A stretch of DNA of 64,000 nucleotides from Diplosphaera chodatii (taxonomy: Eukaryota; Chlorophyta; Trebouxiophyceae; Prasiolales; Stichococcaceae). The notes below the pieces were generated by a model. The model did no database searches and was not told the origin of the DNA. It worked only from the letters and a program-made list of their open reading frames with translations. The DNA lies in the NCBI GenBank assembly GCA_032358165.1, contig JAALGY010000032.1, positions 3,348,001 to 3,412,000 on the forward strand, in the 5' to 3' direction. Below are positions 1 through 11,554 of the stretch, in pieces. Numbering within the stretch: the first letter of the stretch is position 1; each line of letters starts with the position of its first letter. The position numbers were made by a program, and so were the translations under genes.

Positions 1-3000
1 CTGTCATGGTTCGAGCACTCAGGCCGCCAGTGATGCTGGTCAGAGTTGGGTGAATGTTGCTGCTGCGACCCATTCCAGGTGAAGCTGTGCCACAACGGCA
101 GCCTGACGTTTCTGCTTGCCTCTTGCAGTCATGAGATGGAGGCGGTCCGGCCAATCCTCATTGTGGCGCCATCCAGCATGTTGCCTTTCTGGGAGGGCGA
201 GGTCGCTCTCTGGGTGCGCGCTTCAAACAACATCTGCATCGTGTTGTCAGGCTCTTCCTTCCAGTGACGCTGCAGTGTTGGCCAGCGTATTGGTGCTCAA
301 TGCGATGCTGGGTATGCAGGTGGGCGCCGATGCAAACGTCGTGGTGTACTCTGGCATGCTGGCGGCGCGCACCGTGATGCACGACAACGAGCTGTGGCTG
401 GCGCCCGGCAGCATGGACGGCAAGTCTGCGACATTCAAGACGCGAGAGGCACTGCCCATGCGGGTGGGCTTCGCATGCTCAAATACATGGTTTTCGATCG
501 AATATGTTTACTCTGGTCGACGTTGTGCTGTCAGGATGTCAGAGGGTTCAGGGTTGTACGTGTTGGCTGCTCGTCAGCTGTTACGTTCAGCATTCTGCAC
601 CTTGTAGGGTATGGCATGCATAGTGTGCTGATTCCTTGACCTTCAGGTGCCCAAGCCAGATATTGTGATCACCTCCTACGAGGCAGCAGCGGCTGATGCA
701 CCGGCCCTGAAGGCCATTGCGTGGGAGGTGGTGCTGCTGGATGAGCGGCAGCGTGGCCGAGCTGGCCTCGCCAAGGTTCGACTGTGCAGCCCTGTGTTCT
801 GTGGGCTGGCTGACCCTGTCCCGCTGTCACCTCACATTCGGCCTCTTTGCTGCAGGCATCTGAACTTCTGTGCAGCAACAGGGCTCGTGTGAAGCACTTG
901 GGAGCTGACGTGCTTGCGTCATGCCTTCTCAACTATTTCTCAACTCTGGTGCATTGCTGTGCAGGTGCACTCGATGCTGGGGGACCTGGACGCCGCCTTC
1001 CGCATGCTGATCGCGGGGTCCCGCGCGCAGGCCAGCTCCAGCGACGCCGCGGCAATGGAGTTCCTGCAGCCGCCGCACATCGACCTGGAGGCGCTGGCTC
1101 AAAACAGGCCAAAGGGCTCCCCCGAGGCTGCCGCACAGGCGCGTTCGGGGTTTCAGCACCCTGCACATTGCCGATGCTGTGCCAGTCCGCGGCCATGTTG
1201 CCGGATGCCCGGCTGCTGATCCTCTTCCGGGACATGCTTTCTGATGCACCGCGGGGCGCAATTGTGTTGTTGCTATGCAACGGACGGCAACTCTCATATG
1301 GAGGTTGCACAGCAGAAGCAGGCATGGCAAATACAGCCCCTCGTCCAGACCTGTTCACCTTGCGGTGCAGGCGGAGAAGCTGAGGGGCGCACTGGCGACG
1401 CTGACGCTGCGGCGGCTGCGGGCAGACTGCGGGCCGCCTGCCCCGGCGCTGCTGGAGGTGACGCTGCCGGTGGAGCTGACGCCGCCGCAGGCCGCCTGCT
1501 ACCGCAGCGTGCTCACCCGCTTCTACGAGCTGCTGTCTGACCCCAAGCCGCCACGCCACTCCGGCCACAGGTGCGGCCATGTCAAGCTAAGGGTTGTGTT
1601 AACTTTTGGTCATGTATGTCAGGACTGCAGCACAAGCCTCACGGCTGCAGAGGCCCACGTATGCCAGGTGTCCTGCTGGCTTGATCTGCAGGGCCTCACA
1701 GCTGCGCGGCGTGGTGGCGGAGCTGCGCAAGGTGTGCGCCTACCCGACGCTTCTGTCAGACTTCTCCATGGCGGGGAGCTCCGGCGAGGGCAACGGCGGC
1801 GACGGCGACTCGCCCACAGACTCGCCGCGCGCTGCGTCCGGGGCAGCAGCGGCGGCGGCTGCAAACGGGGAGGGTGATGGGAAGCCGATCGACCTGGTCG
1901 CCGCCTCCGGCAAGCTGCGCGTGCTGCAGCAGCTGCTGCCGGCGCTGCAGGCCAAGGGCCACCGTGTGCTGCTGCTCAGCCAGTCTCGCAAGGTGAAGCC
2001 AGTTTGTTGAGCATGTGCTGCTGGCATGCTTGCGATCAGGACGGTCACATGTGACACAGCCCTGCAGACTGGTTTCACCTGACTGGGCAATCGTGGTGTA
2101 TGTGGTGGTGTCAAAAACCCCTGATCCCACGGCCTGCAGGCGCTCGATACTATTGAGGACTTTGCAAAGGGCGCCTATGGCGCGGCAGCGTATGAGCGCA
2201 TCGATGGAGGCACGCCCGCAGCGCATCGCCATGCCGCTGTCGAGCGGTTCAACCGAGCCGACTCCCCAGCCTGGTGCCCACATATGATGCAATGTGTTTC
2301 GCACCACAGCACTCAGCACCCAACTCCTGCTAAGACGCCAGTGGGTGCTTGAAGACGGTGCATAGGATGCAGAGACACGACGCATGAATAAATCCAAGTC
2401 TTCTGCAGGCTCTTTCTGCTGGCGGTACGGTCGTGCGGGCTGGGCACAGACCTTCCAGGCATCAGTGCTGTGGTCATCCACGATTCAGACTGGGAGCCGC
2501 GGCTTGACTTGCAGGCAAGCGCCTGTCATTTGCACGAGCACTGGCGTGCTTGTGGCGCTCTCCATGGCATTTGCCTTGGCCTGCTGGTCCCAGCGAGAGC
2601 CCTGCACCCTGCCCATGTTGACACCTCGGTATGCGCCCATGCAGGCGATGTCGCATGCGCACCGCATTGGGGCTGGCGCCAAGCTGCCGGTGTACCGCCT
2701 GTTCATGCGGCACACGGTCGAGGAGCGGCTGCTGCAGCTGTCAGCCGAGCGCCGCCGCAACATCGCCGCCGTCATACGCCCCGCAGCCGGCCGCTCCTCG
2801 CCAGAGGTGTGCTGGACTTGTGTCACCTTGGCAGCGTGCCCTACTTGAGGGGGAGGTGTCAGAGGTGCTTAGGTCCTCTGAAACTTGTTGGGCTAATTGT
2901 ACATGGATGTGCAGCTGTGAGACGATGGGCAGGCTTCTATGTGTGCGCTGTGTTTCAGGGCGCAAGGCTGCTGGAGGATATCGTGCGATGGGGCACCAAG

Positions 3001-6000
3001 TCGCTCTTCTCGCCAGAGGCACTGGCTGCTGTGCTGCCATCCACAGACGCAGCGCCAGCGCAGCAGCAAGACCCAGCGGTCAAGGCCGAGGCCGGCAGCG
3101 GCACAGCCAACGGGCCCGTGCAGGACATTGGCGACCAGCCCAGCGGTGCTCCTGGCACAGTGGCTGTGAGCAAGGACGCTGGCAATGCAGCCTTGATCTC
3201 GGAGTCTGGGCTACCGCTGCCACTGTCGGAGCCGGCTCTGGACCAGCTGGTGGCCATTGCTGACGAGGTCCGCAAGTCGGCAGACTGGCGGCCACCGATG
3301 TGTGCGACGTCTGACAACCCAGCTGACGGGGCGCCAGGCAGCGTCGCTAATGGCCCCGTCAGCAAGCCGGTGGAGGCATCCGGCGGTGAACTGCTTAGCA
3401 GGGTTTCGCCCCTGGGTGCGGGGCTGGAGGGTGCAGCCGCCCGCGACTGGCAGCCCAACGAGTGCGAGGAGAGCGAGGCGTCTGAAGCAGGTGCGGACGC
3501 GACTGCTACCTAGTCCTGGCAGCATGGCGGCTATGGCTCTGAGAAAATGAAATACTTCACATCAGGTCCCCTTCTGACTGCTACACTGGTGTACATGCAC
3601 AGTTGAGGAGGATGACGATGAGGGGGAGGAGGCAGCTGAGGGGGAGGGCACCCTCACCCGCACCGAGAGCCTGGCCAGCGCCAGCTCCTTCTGGGACTCC
3701 CTGCTGCGGCCACACTACCTGCGCCTCAAGCGTGAGGAGGAGGTGTGCACCCTGACCCTGCTTCCTGCAACAGGCCTTGGGAAGTGCCGATTGTTGTGTG
3801 ATCCCCACATCGCGCCCTGGTGGACGCCAAGCACATGCAACGGAGAGCAATGTGCAGGCTCTCCTGTGAACACTAGAGTAGCTTGCGAAAGATTCCGTCT
3901 GCGGGTGTACCTGAAGACCCTGGTCCTCCCTGCAGGATGCGCTGGCGCAGACTCTGGCCGAGCAGCAGGAAGCAGACGGCGAGGACGCCTCGGCCGGCCG
4001 GGACGGCACGGTCGACGACTCGGACATGGACCCCGACGTGGACGACGACGACGACCGCCCGCCCTCTCGACAAGGCTCTGGCCAGAACGCCGCCGCCCTG
4101 GTGAGCGTGACCCCAACTGCAGTTGTTCTGGATGCCGTTCATGCAGATTCCCAGCCTGCATCCAATGTGCGAACTGCAAAGCTCGCCAGCAGGTCGTGCA
4201 CATGGCCAGCTGCAAGGTATACTTTGTACCTCACCGCCTGCATGTATGTGGTGCAGGGGGACGCAGACTATGTGGTCGGCGGCAGGGCGCGCGGCGGGCG
4301 GGGGCGGTACGCCCGTGCTGCTGCGACCGCTGCCGGGCGCGGGCGGCTGCAGCGGCGGCGGCGCGGCGAGGAGGACGACCTGGCCGCCACCCTTGAGGAG
4401 GGACGCGGCAAGCGGAGGAAGCGAGGTGCTTTGCACGTTGCCCATGGATCTCAGAGTGGGGTCTGCTGACGACACCAGTCCCTGTGCACCACCTCATGGG
4501 GCTGTCACTGGGTTTCTGGGTGTTGTGTGTTTGTACACTTGTCATCAGGGCAGGGGCCCAGTGTCCCGGACTCGGACAGCCGCGATGCAGCAAGTGTGCC
4601 AATGTGGAACCTGAACCAGACCGCTTTGCTGTGCAGTCGTGGCCAACAACGACGGGCAGCAGGCGGCCACGCCGGGCGAGGTGGAGACGCTGCGCCGGGA
4701 GTGGGCGCGCCACGAGCAGGTGATGCGCTCCATCGGCGACACGGCGTCGGCGGAGGGCGGCATCGCGCGCCGCGCCTTCGAGCGCCTCACCGACATCACC
4801 GCCGAGCTGCAGCTGGACGGCAACATCGTGGAGCTGGCGCACCAGGTGCGCTCCTGTGCAAGCACCTGCCACAAGGGTTGCTGTGGCAGAACCCATCTGC
4901 GACTGTGCGTCGGCAGCTGTAGGTGCGCTGTCTTCTACGAAAAGGAGACCTCTGACAACTAACAGACGACCAACAGACCGATGTGGCACGGCACCCGCTG
5001 CAGGCGGCGGAGATCCTGCTGATGATGCGGCCGGACACGGAGGTGCCGTCCGACTTCCAGGACTACACGCTGGTGGCGCTCATCGGCGTGGCGGTGCACC
5101 TGTCGGGCGCCTCCCCCTCCGAGCCCGCCGTGCTGCCCACCCTGGTCCGCACCACCCGCTGTTGACTGCAACTGTGCTGGCTGAGTGCACTGCGACGAAG
5201 CGCCCCTCCCTTTGAGCCATTCTGCGGCACGGTCGTGGGTCCGCCTGCTGTCTGTAAGGCCCTTGAGGCGGATGGTGCATTGCGCATGCCAGTATTCACA
5301 TGCACAAGGTTGGATGGTTCAGCGTCTTGTGACAGCACTGGTGTCTTGCATGTCACACAAATCGCAACAGCAATGATGGCGCTAAGCTGTTGTGAACTAC
5401 ATGTGCAGGCGAGGCGGTATCAGCAGGATGTTGCCGCGCTGGAGCAGGTGTTTGAGTACATCATGCAGAGCCTGGCCAACTACAGGTGACGTACCTGTCA
5501 GGCCTGCTGATGATGATGGTCGTCCTCCTGGTGTATCATTCTTGTGAAGCAGGTCAGTGGGCTCAGCGCCACCTTGGAACTTGGCCCGCTTCATTTGCAG
5601 GACTATGTACCAGAGGATGCAGGCGCTGGTCAAGGATGGCACCCTTGAGCAAACAGTGAATGGGCTGAGCGCCATGGGCAGGGTAAGGCTGGACAGCATC
5701 GGCAGCTTGTTGGCTGTGCAGCACACGGGTGACACACGGACACCCTGCGTGGGTGGACTAATGCATCTCAACAGTGATGAGGACAACTGCATGCTGCTGC
5801 AGCAGGACCTCAGTGGCAGCGGTGGCCTTGTCTCTGACATGGACGCCTTCTCTCAGAAGCTAGGATCCATTGTGGCTGCCGACTACACCCACGCAGCCCT
5901 GGTGAGCTGTCACTCTGGCTGCCATACCAACCGTGTCAACATCACACGACCTACTCCATGTTACATATGTGCAGTTCACCTTACGCCATGCTCTTCCGGT

Positions 6001-6877
6001 CTGGTCATGTGCCATATCGATCACTAGTGCAGCTCCATGTCATCAGCATGACAACATTAACCACGCTAACGCACAGCATGTGTCAATGAGCGACCTTCAC
6101 GATGCGGTGGCTGCGCTGCAGAACGCGGGGCCGCTGGAGGTGCCCAGCGGGCCGCTGCAGCAGCTGTACAACTTCCTGCCGCAGGGGCAGGAGGCGGGCC
6201 CCCTCGCCGCCGAGACGGAGGACGTGCTCACGCGGCTGCGGGGCATGCAGGAGCAGGTGCTGCGTGCTGCTCTGCAGTGCAGCCCAATCGCACCATTGCC
6301 CCAGTTGCCCCAGTGCCCATGCGCTCCGAGCCAAAAGGCGTACAGCCTCCTGTTTTGTCTAATTTAATGCACCAGAAATATTCGACAGCTCTAAGCTGGT
6401 GGCGGTTTTGGTACATGAGCTGCTCAATTGCTCAGTCACTGTGTGGAGTGCAACGCACCTGGATGGCAGGCGCAAACAGCATGACGGTGCTGAGACATGC
6501 TCGCCGACGGCTGTGCGTGCTGTGCAGGTGGCCCTGTTTGACCGGATACACAGCATCCGGGTGAAGGCGATCCAGGAGGAGTACCAGCGCTACATGGAGC
6601 GCGTACGCACCAAGGCCCAGAACGCGATCGACCAGGCCAACACACAGTACCAGCACTCGCGCACGATGCTGACCGCGCACGTCGACACGCTGGTCCACTA
6701 CCTGCAGAACCGCCACCTGCAGGTGCGCTGCCCTCCCACACATTCTGTGGTCTGCTGCTTGCAGGGTACACTGCTTGCCTGACCTCCGTTAAACCACTCT
6801 CACCTGCCAGCGCTCCAACCTCAATGATGTCATGGTGTGTGAGACAACTGTGCTTTGCGCTGCAGTTGCAACATATA

Positions 6878-6924
<47 letters not shown>

Positions 6925-9900
6925 GCCGCCGGCACAGCAGCAGCAGCAGCAGCAGGGCATTGCGCAGCAGCCGGTTACGCCCGCGCAGCCGCAGCCGGGC
7001 CAGCCCACCCAGGAGCAGCCGCCCACTGTGGTGGACGCATACGGGCATATGCAGCCGCAGACCCAGGTACCCAGCGGCTGAGCCATGTTGAGCAACGAGC
7101 CACGGCCTGTGCATCTGGCGAGCTTTCCGTTTTGGCCGGGCCTCCTGATGAAGCAAGGCCAGTGGCCTGGGTTGGCCCACTGCCACATGCAGAGTATTTG
7201 TGGCCGCCTAGCCCAAGTGCACCCAGCTGGAGTGACTCTCTGCCGCCATATGTCATGATGTCGCTCAGGCAGCATGGCCTGATGGAACCTAGCCCACACA
7301 TGGCCCGCAGCCACCGGGCACCCCGCAAACCGTGTTCGCCCTACCGTGCTGAGTCCGTGCCGCGTCATCGCAGGAGCCGGGCCTCGCGGACCTCGCCACG
7401 CAGCCGGCCTTCATGCGCTACCTGCAGAACGTGCAGGCCAACGGGATGACGGCGGAGCAGCTGGAGCAGCTGAAGCACCACTTCCTGGAGCAGCAGCGGA
7501 GGGAGCAGCTGGCCGCGCAGCAGGCCGCGGCTCTGAAGCAGCAGCAGCAGCAGCAGGTGCGCACGCGAGTGACACGCAAGCGGACCTTGGTGCGCAGGAG
7601 GTGTGGGGCATCTGCTCACCATCCTTTGCACTGTCGTGCACATGGTGAGCATGCGGAAAAGGTGAAGCTGCCACCCCCTCGTGTAGCAGGCGGACGTGCA
7701 GCAGCAGGCCGGCGCGGCGTCGCAGCCGCTGCCGGCACAGCTGGTGCAGCAGGTCGCAGGCGACGCCGCCGATGCTGCCGCTGTCCCGGCCGATGGCGGC
7801 CAGGTGCGGACACAGCCCCGCCATGCCAGCTGTCGCCCTGTGGCCTCATCTAGCGTGCCTTGCAAAATTCCAGTAGCCTGCAACCCTCCAGTGCTCTCAA
7901 GCCACGGCTTGTCCACGCACGACAGTGGGGGTGCTCAAGCGGGTGTGCGAGCTGCGCGTCTGTGTGTAGCAGGAGGCGGACGGCGTCGCTGCGGCCAACG
8001 GGCGGCGTGGCGGCGAGCAGGCAGCCAAGCCGCCGCGGCCGTCCCAGCTGCCACACGTGGCCTCAGCCCCGCAGCTCAGCAAGGCGCAGGTTGGAATTGT
8101 CACCCAGGATGTCCATGGCGTCATGCATCGAAATGTGTACACAACGATGTGCCACTGAAACTGCCTCGACTATTGAGGCAAAGCACAGGACATGGGGCAA
8201 ATGTGTGGTATGTCTGGTCCTTCATTCATGTTGATGCGCTTCCATGACTGATGACAGTCCAGAAGCTGCTGCAGGGTGGCGCCGCCGCGCAGGCGCATGC
8301 AGGGGCGGGCGGCTTCGCGGGGCCGGCCACCTCCTCGGCCGGCTTCCTGTCGCAGCAGCAGCAGCTCCTGGCGCGGCAGCTGGCGCAGCCCACGGGCCTG
8401 CCGCTCACGCGCCTCACGCCGCTGCAGTCCCAGCAGGCGAGAGACGTGGTGCCAGGCGCCTCCGCGGCCATGACCTTCACAAACACATTGTCGACCCTCC
8501 TTGTCTGCAGCATACCTTCAATCTCCTGGAAAAACCTACATGTAGGTCTGAAGAAGATCAAACACTCGCCACTATGTTGCCCGGTGACAAAGGATCCAAA
8601 GCGTTGATACAGCTGCGCTGGTCAGCCGGGACACTGCACCTGTGCAACTCGAGGCCATGCTCACAGCCTGGTGTCCCATGTTTGCAGGTGCTGGGCATGT
8701 GGCAGGCGCAGCAGCCAGAGCAGCCGCAGCAGACGACGGTCATCCAGCGCGCGCGGTCGGACGCGTCGCAGCCGCCGGCGCCCGCCGCCTCGGCCGCCAC
8801 CCCCGCAGCGGTGTCCACCGGCTTCTCAGCCTTCAGCCAGCAGCGTGACGCCACGGTGTCGCCCTCCCCCCAGGTGCCACCCTCACCATCTGCATCCCGT
8901 CCCAGGCCAGCACACACATGCAGCAATGCAAAGTGAACATCGTGCACATGCTGCAGTCGGGCTGCACTTGCAGACCAGCCGCTGTCCCTGCAAGCCGGAT
9001 GCATGTGCTCAGCCTGGCTGCTTGTGCCTCCAGACGGGGGGCCTGACGAAGACGGCCAGCGGCTCGCTGGTGCGGGGCGTGACGGTGCAGTCGGGGGCGC
9101 CCGGTCTGCCCGGCCACCCCGTAAAGGTGAGGGAGCCCCTCCTGCTTTCCTTGGCAGCGCCTGCGCAGGGCCAGGGGCCTGCCCTCCAGAGGCGCTGCAG
9201 CTATAGGGCTGTCGCAGCAGTGCTGCAGCTCACAAAAGTTGGAAATGTGTCCTGCGATCATCGGCGGAATGTGGAGGTGCGCTGTGCTCCTGCGCAGGGC
9301 GGCGGCGGGCGGGACGGCAGCCCCTTTGACGCGGCGGGCGCGGAGATGGACATCAAGCGCCAGCTCAGCGCGCGCTCGCTGTCGGGGCAGCTGGAGATGG
9401 CGCGCACCCACTCCGGGCCCCTCCCCATCGTCACCTCCGGCGGCCGTGCGCGCCCCGCCTTTTAGTATTTTGCTTTTCAATGCTCTGCCTTCCGCATGTT
9501 TAGGGTTCACAGCCGCCCTGATCCTGCTCAGGCATGTGCCAGGGGTGCTACGCTGCCTGACCCAGCGTGATGAGGATAGCACAGCACATACATGCACGAC
9601 AAGCGGTGCGGCTGGGGAAGCTGAACGGCTGTGGGATTGCGCCGGCAGGGGGCTCGCAGGGCGGCGCCAACGATGTCGGCCTGGCGCTCGGCTCGCGGCC
9701 CAGCATCAGCACGGGGCTGCCGCCGCAGCCGCGCGCCGCCTCCCGCATGAGCACCCCGCTCAAGCCCAAGTGCGTGGGCTCCCGCCCGTTGGCACAGCAG
9801 CCAGCAGTGCGCAGGCGCCTGCACCCTGGATCGTATGCTTCTCGGTCCGCCTCATGGTCTGGTGTTGTGTGGTGTGCGCTAGGGCCCCAGGTCAACATGT

Positions 9901-10425
9901 GGCTGGCTTGTCTGCAGGTCGGGTGAGGTCTCGCCGGCGACCTCCTCCCCCGTGTCCCCACCCATCAGCACGCCCGCCATCGCGCAGCAGCTCGCGGCGG
10001 GTGTGAGGCACATGGCTGCGGCGGCGGCGGCGCCCCCTGGGGCGGACCACGGGGCGAGGCCCTCCGCCTTTGCGGCCGCGTCTGCACAGCAGCAGCGGGG
10101 GCGGGGCAGCCACTCCCCCCAGGGCCCAGAAGCGTCGGCTGGCCGCAGGACAGCTGCCGGGGCCCCAGCAGCCGACACGCAGCAGCCGGTGCAACCGCAG
10201 CAGCTCAGGCAGTCCGGCTCGCCAGCCGCTCGGCAGGGCGGCAGCGCTGGTGCGCCCGCAGGCGCGTCACCAGCCAGGAGAGAGGGCAGCCTGCGGGCCT
10301 GGATCCAGGCTGCAGCATCTGATGCGCCGCCCATGGCCGCAGGGCAGGTCCACGCGCCTGCTAATGCTGCGGGGGCTGCGGCTGCACAGTTGCAGCCAGC
10401 AGCGCCTGGTGCCGATATGCAATGA
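1..10425 (+). CDS. MOM1-like SNF2/CHD-family protein with degenerate ATPase motifs (5' end outside window)
   Basis: A multi-exon gene entering from the left edge; stop at 10423-10425. Visible exons in the SNF2 part are about 129-213, 320-463, 647-775, 856-909, from 965, 1371-1570, about 1700-1992, 2140-2272, 2408-2513, 2643-2806 and 2959-3489. In order they carry motif Ia (ILIVAPSSMLPFW), Ib (DIVITSYE), a motif II written LLDERQR instead of DEAH, motif V (SCGLGTDLPGISAVVIHDSD) and motif VI (QAMSHAHRIGA, one arginine and the final glutamine of the canonical form missing). The Walker A exon must lie left of the window. Then follow acidic linkers (3600-4100), a helical segment near 4990-5160, coiled-coil exons (5410-6720), a poly-Gln tract and a long Ser/Pro/Gln/Ala-rich tail to 10425. 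The DERQ box and the segment ARLLEDIVRWGTKSLF recall plant MOM1 (which has DECQ), a transcriptional silencing factor; this is from memory of the family. A single gene from 1 to 10425 is inferred; a second gene starting near 5.4 kb is possible. Confidence 0.65.
6878..6956 (+). repeat. CAG/CAA trinucleotide repeat encoding poly-glutamine
   Basis: CAG runs mixed with CAA, interrupted once by CCGCCGGCA. Read in the frame of the SNF2-like gene they encode two glutamine blocks separated by PPA. The exon begins after a TGCAG acceptor near 6865 and continues into a Gln/Pro-rich linker. The CAA interruptions are typical of coding poly-Gln and would limit slippage. Confidence 0.9.
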
Positions 10426-11104
10426 CGAGTTGCCATGAGTTGGCATGCATGTTGTGGCACAAGCACGTCAGTGTAGTGTGCGCGGCAGTCGACTGCTGTG
10501 CACGCCATAGTTGAAGGACTGTCAGCATTGAGCCGTGGTAGCTGCAGTGCCTGTAGAATGTAGCGACTCTGGCATCGTGCGTGCATGGCTTCTGGATGTG
10601 TAGTTGCGAGAGAGAGTCTGGTACTAACTGGGACAACCTGCACCGCCCGCGCGATTGACTCATTTCATTTGCCCTCGCTGCTTTTCAACTGATGCGGGGC
10701 GCTTTTCTGCTGTATGTTTTTCAGCTGTAAGACTCCTTTGATGTGCAGTGCGGTCACATGAGCGCACCAACTCCCTGCGATCGCAATGCATCAAGTGCAG
10801 ACTTCCACACAGATGTTGCATGACGTTCAATCTGTTGCATGATTCATCGCATTCCAACCAGACAGTCAAAGCAATGTTCTGACTTGGTAGTACTTGGCGC
10901 GGTCGAAGTCTGATCATGCTGGCAACAAGCGCATAGACGGAGCTTCAGCGCAGAAACGGCTATAGCAGTGCCCTCAAGCTTGCGGCTGATTGTGCATCCG
11001 CTGGGGCGACCCGCTGAGCACAATCGCCAGGCTGCCACTGCCTACTGACTTTTCGTGCAGGTCGTCTGCATCTGGGCTGCCATCACTTATGCAACCTCAC
11101 TACC
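10426..11104. other. 3' UTR and intergenic stretch
   Basis: No ORF here looks coding. The stretch should contain the 3' untranslated region of the SNF2-like gene and includes a TGTAA at 10726-10730. It is less GC-rich than the flanking exons and contains several GCATGC-type words (for example near 10443-10450). Confidence 0.6.
10726..10730 (+). promoter_or_regulatory. Candidate polyadenylation signal TGTAA
   Basis: TGTAA is the usual poly(A) signal in chlorophyte green algae. This copy is about 300 bases after the stop of the SNF2-like gene. The pentamer is short and can occur by chance, so the call rests on position alone. Confidence 0.35.
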
Positions 11105-11267
11105 TCACTTCTTCTGCTCTGTGACGGTGAACTCCGGCGGCGGTGTGGGCGCCGGGTCATAGCTGGTGCACCCAACGTGCCTCTTCTCGCTCTTGCTCAG
11201 CTTCTTTGGCCGCCGCTTCGTCATCAACTTGACGGCCTTGTGCTGCACCCGCGCCTCCGTGGTCAGC
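11105..11267 (-). CDS. Possible last exon of a minus-strand gene, Lys/Arg-rich C terminus
   Basis: Read on the minus strand, an acceptor-like ATGCAG precedes an exon starting at 11267 that encodes about 54 residues, including MTKRRPKKLSKSEKR and the proline-rich YDPAPTPPPEF, and ends in TEQKK at the stop 11105-11107. The composition looks like genuine basic protein. I could not find convincing upstream exons, and the opposite strand is also open over 11177-11500 (with MWMHKLDPRVHRW), so the strand is not certain. Family not recognised. Confidence 0.3.
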
Positions 11268-11554
11268 CTGCATGGCGCAGCCGCGGCGGGACTGACCCTG
11301 CTGCATGGGGTGGACAACAGCACGACGCCCATGGCTGGCTGCTGACGCCTGCGCCGACCAAAACCCCTGTTGCCGACACCCCTCGCCCTTCCGACGCCTC
11401 ACTGAACTCTATGTGGATGCACAAGCTGGATCCACGCGTGCACCGGTGGCCTTTTGCAGAGACCGAGGCGCAGATCAGCGCTGGCGTCCTGACGGGGTGA
11501 CGTGGCATGACGCAAACAAACATCCAGGGTTTCTGAGTGCTTGCGCGACCGGCG
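11268..11554. other. Unassigned stretch upstream of the CaaX gene
   Basis: Both strands are open over much of this stretch, which is GC-rich. It may hold further exons of the minus-strand gene ending at 11105, or the 5' leader and promoter of the + strand gene starting at 11555. No TATA-like element stands out. Confidence 0.3.

Noticed and set aside
6436..7368. Minus-strand open frame of 310 codons with a long Cys run
   Set aside because: It is the antisense of the poly-Gln exon; the Cys run is the complement of CAG repeats, and the + strand carries spliced, protein-like exons here.
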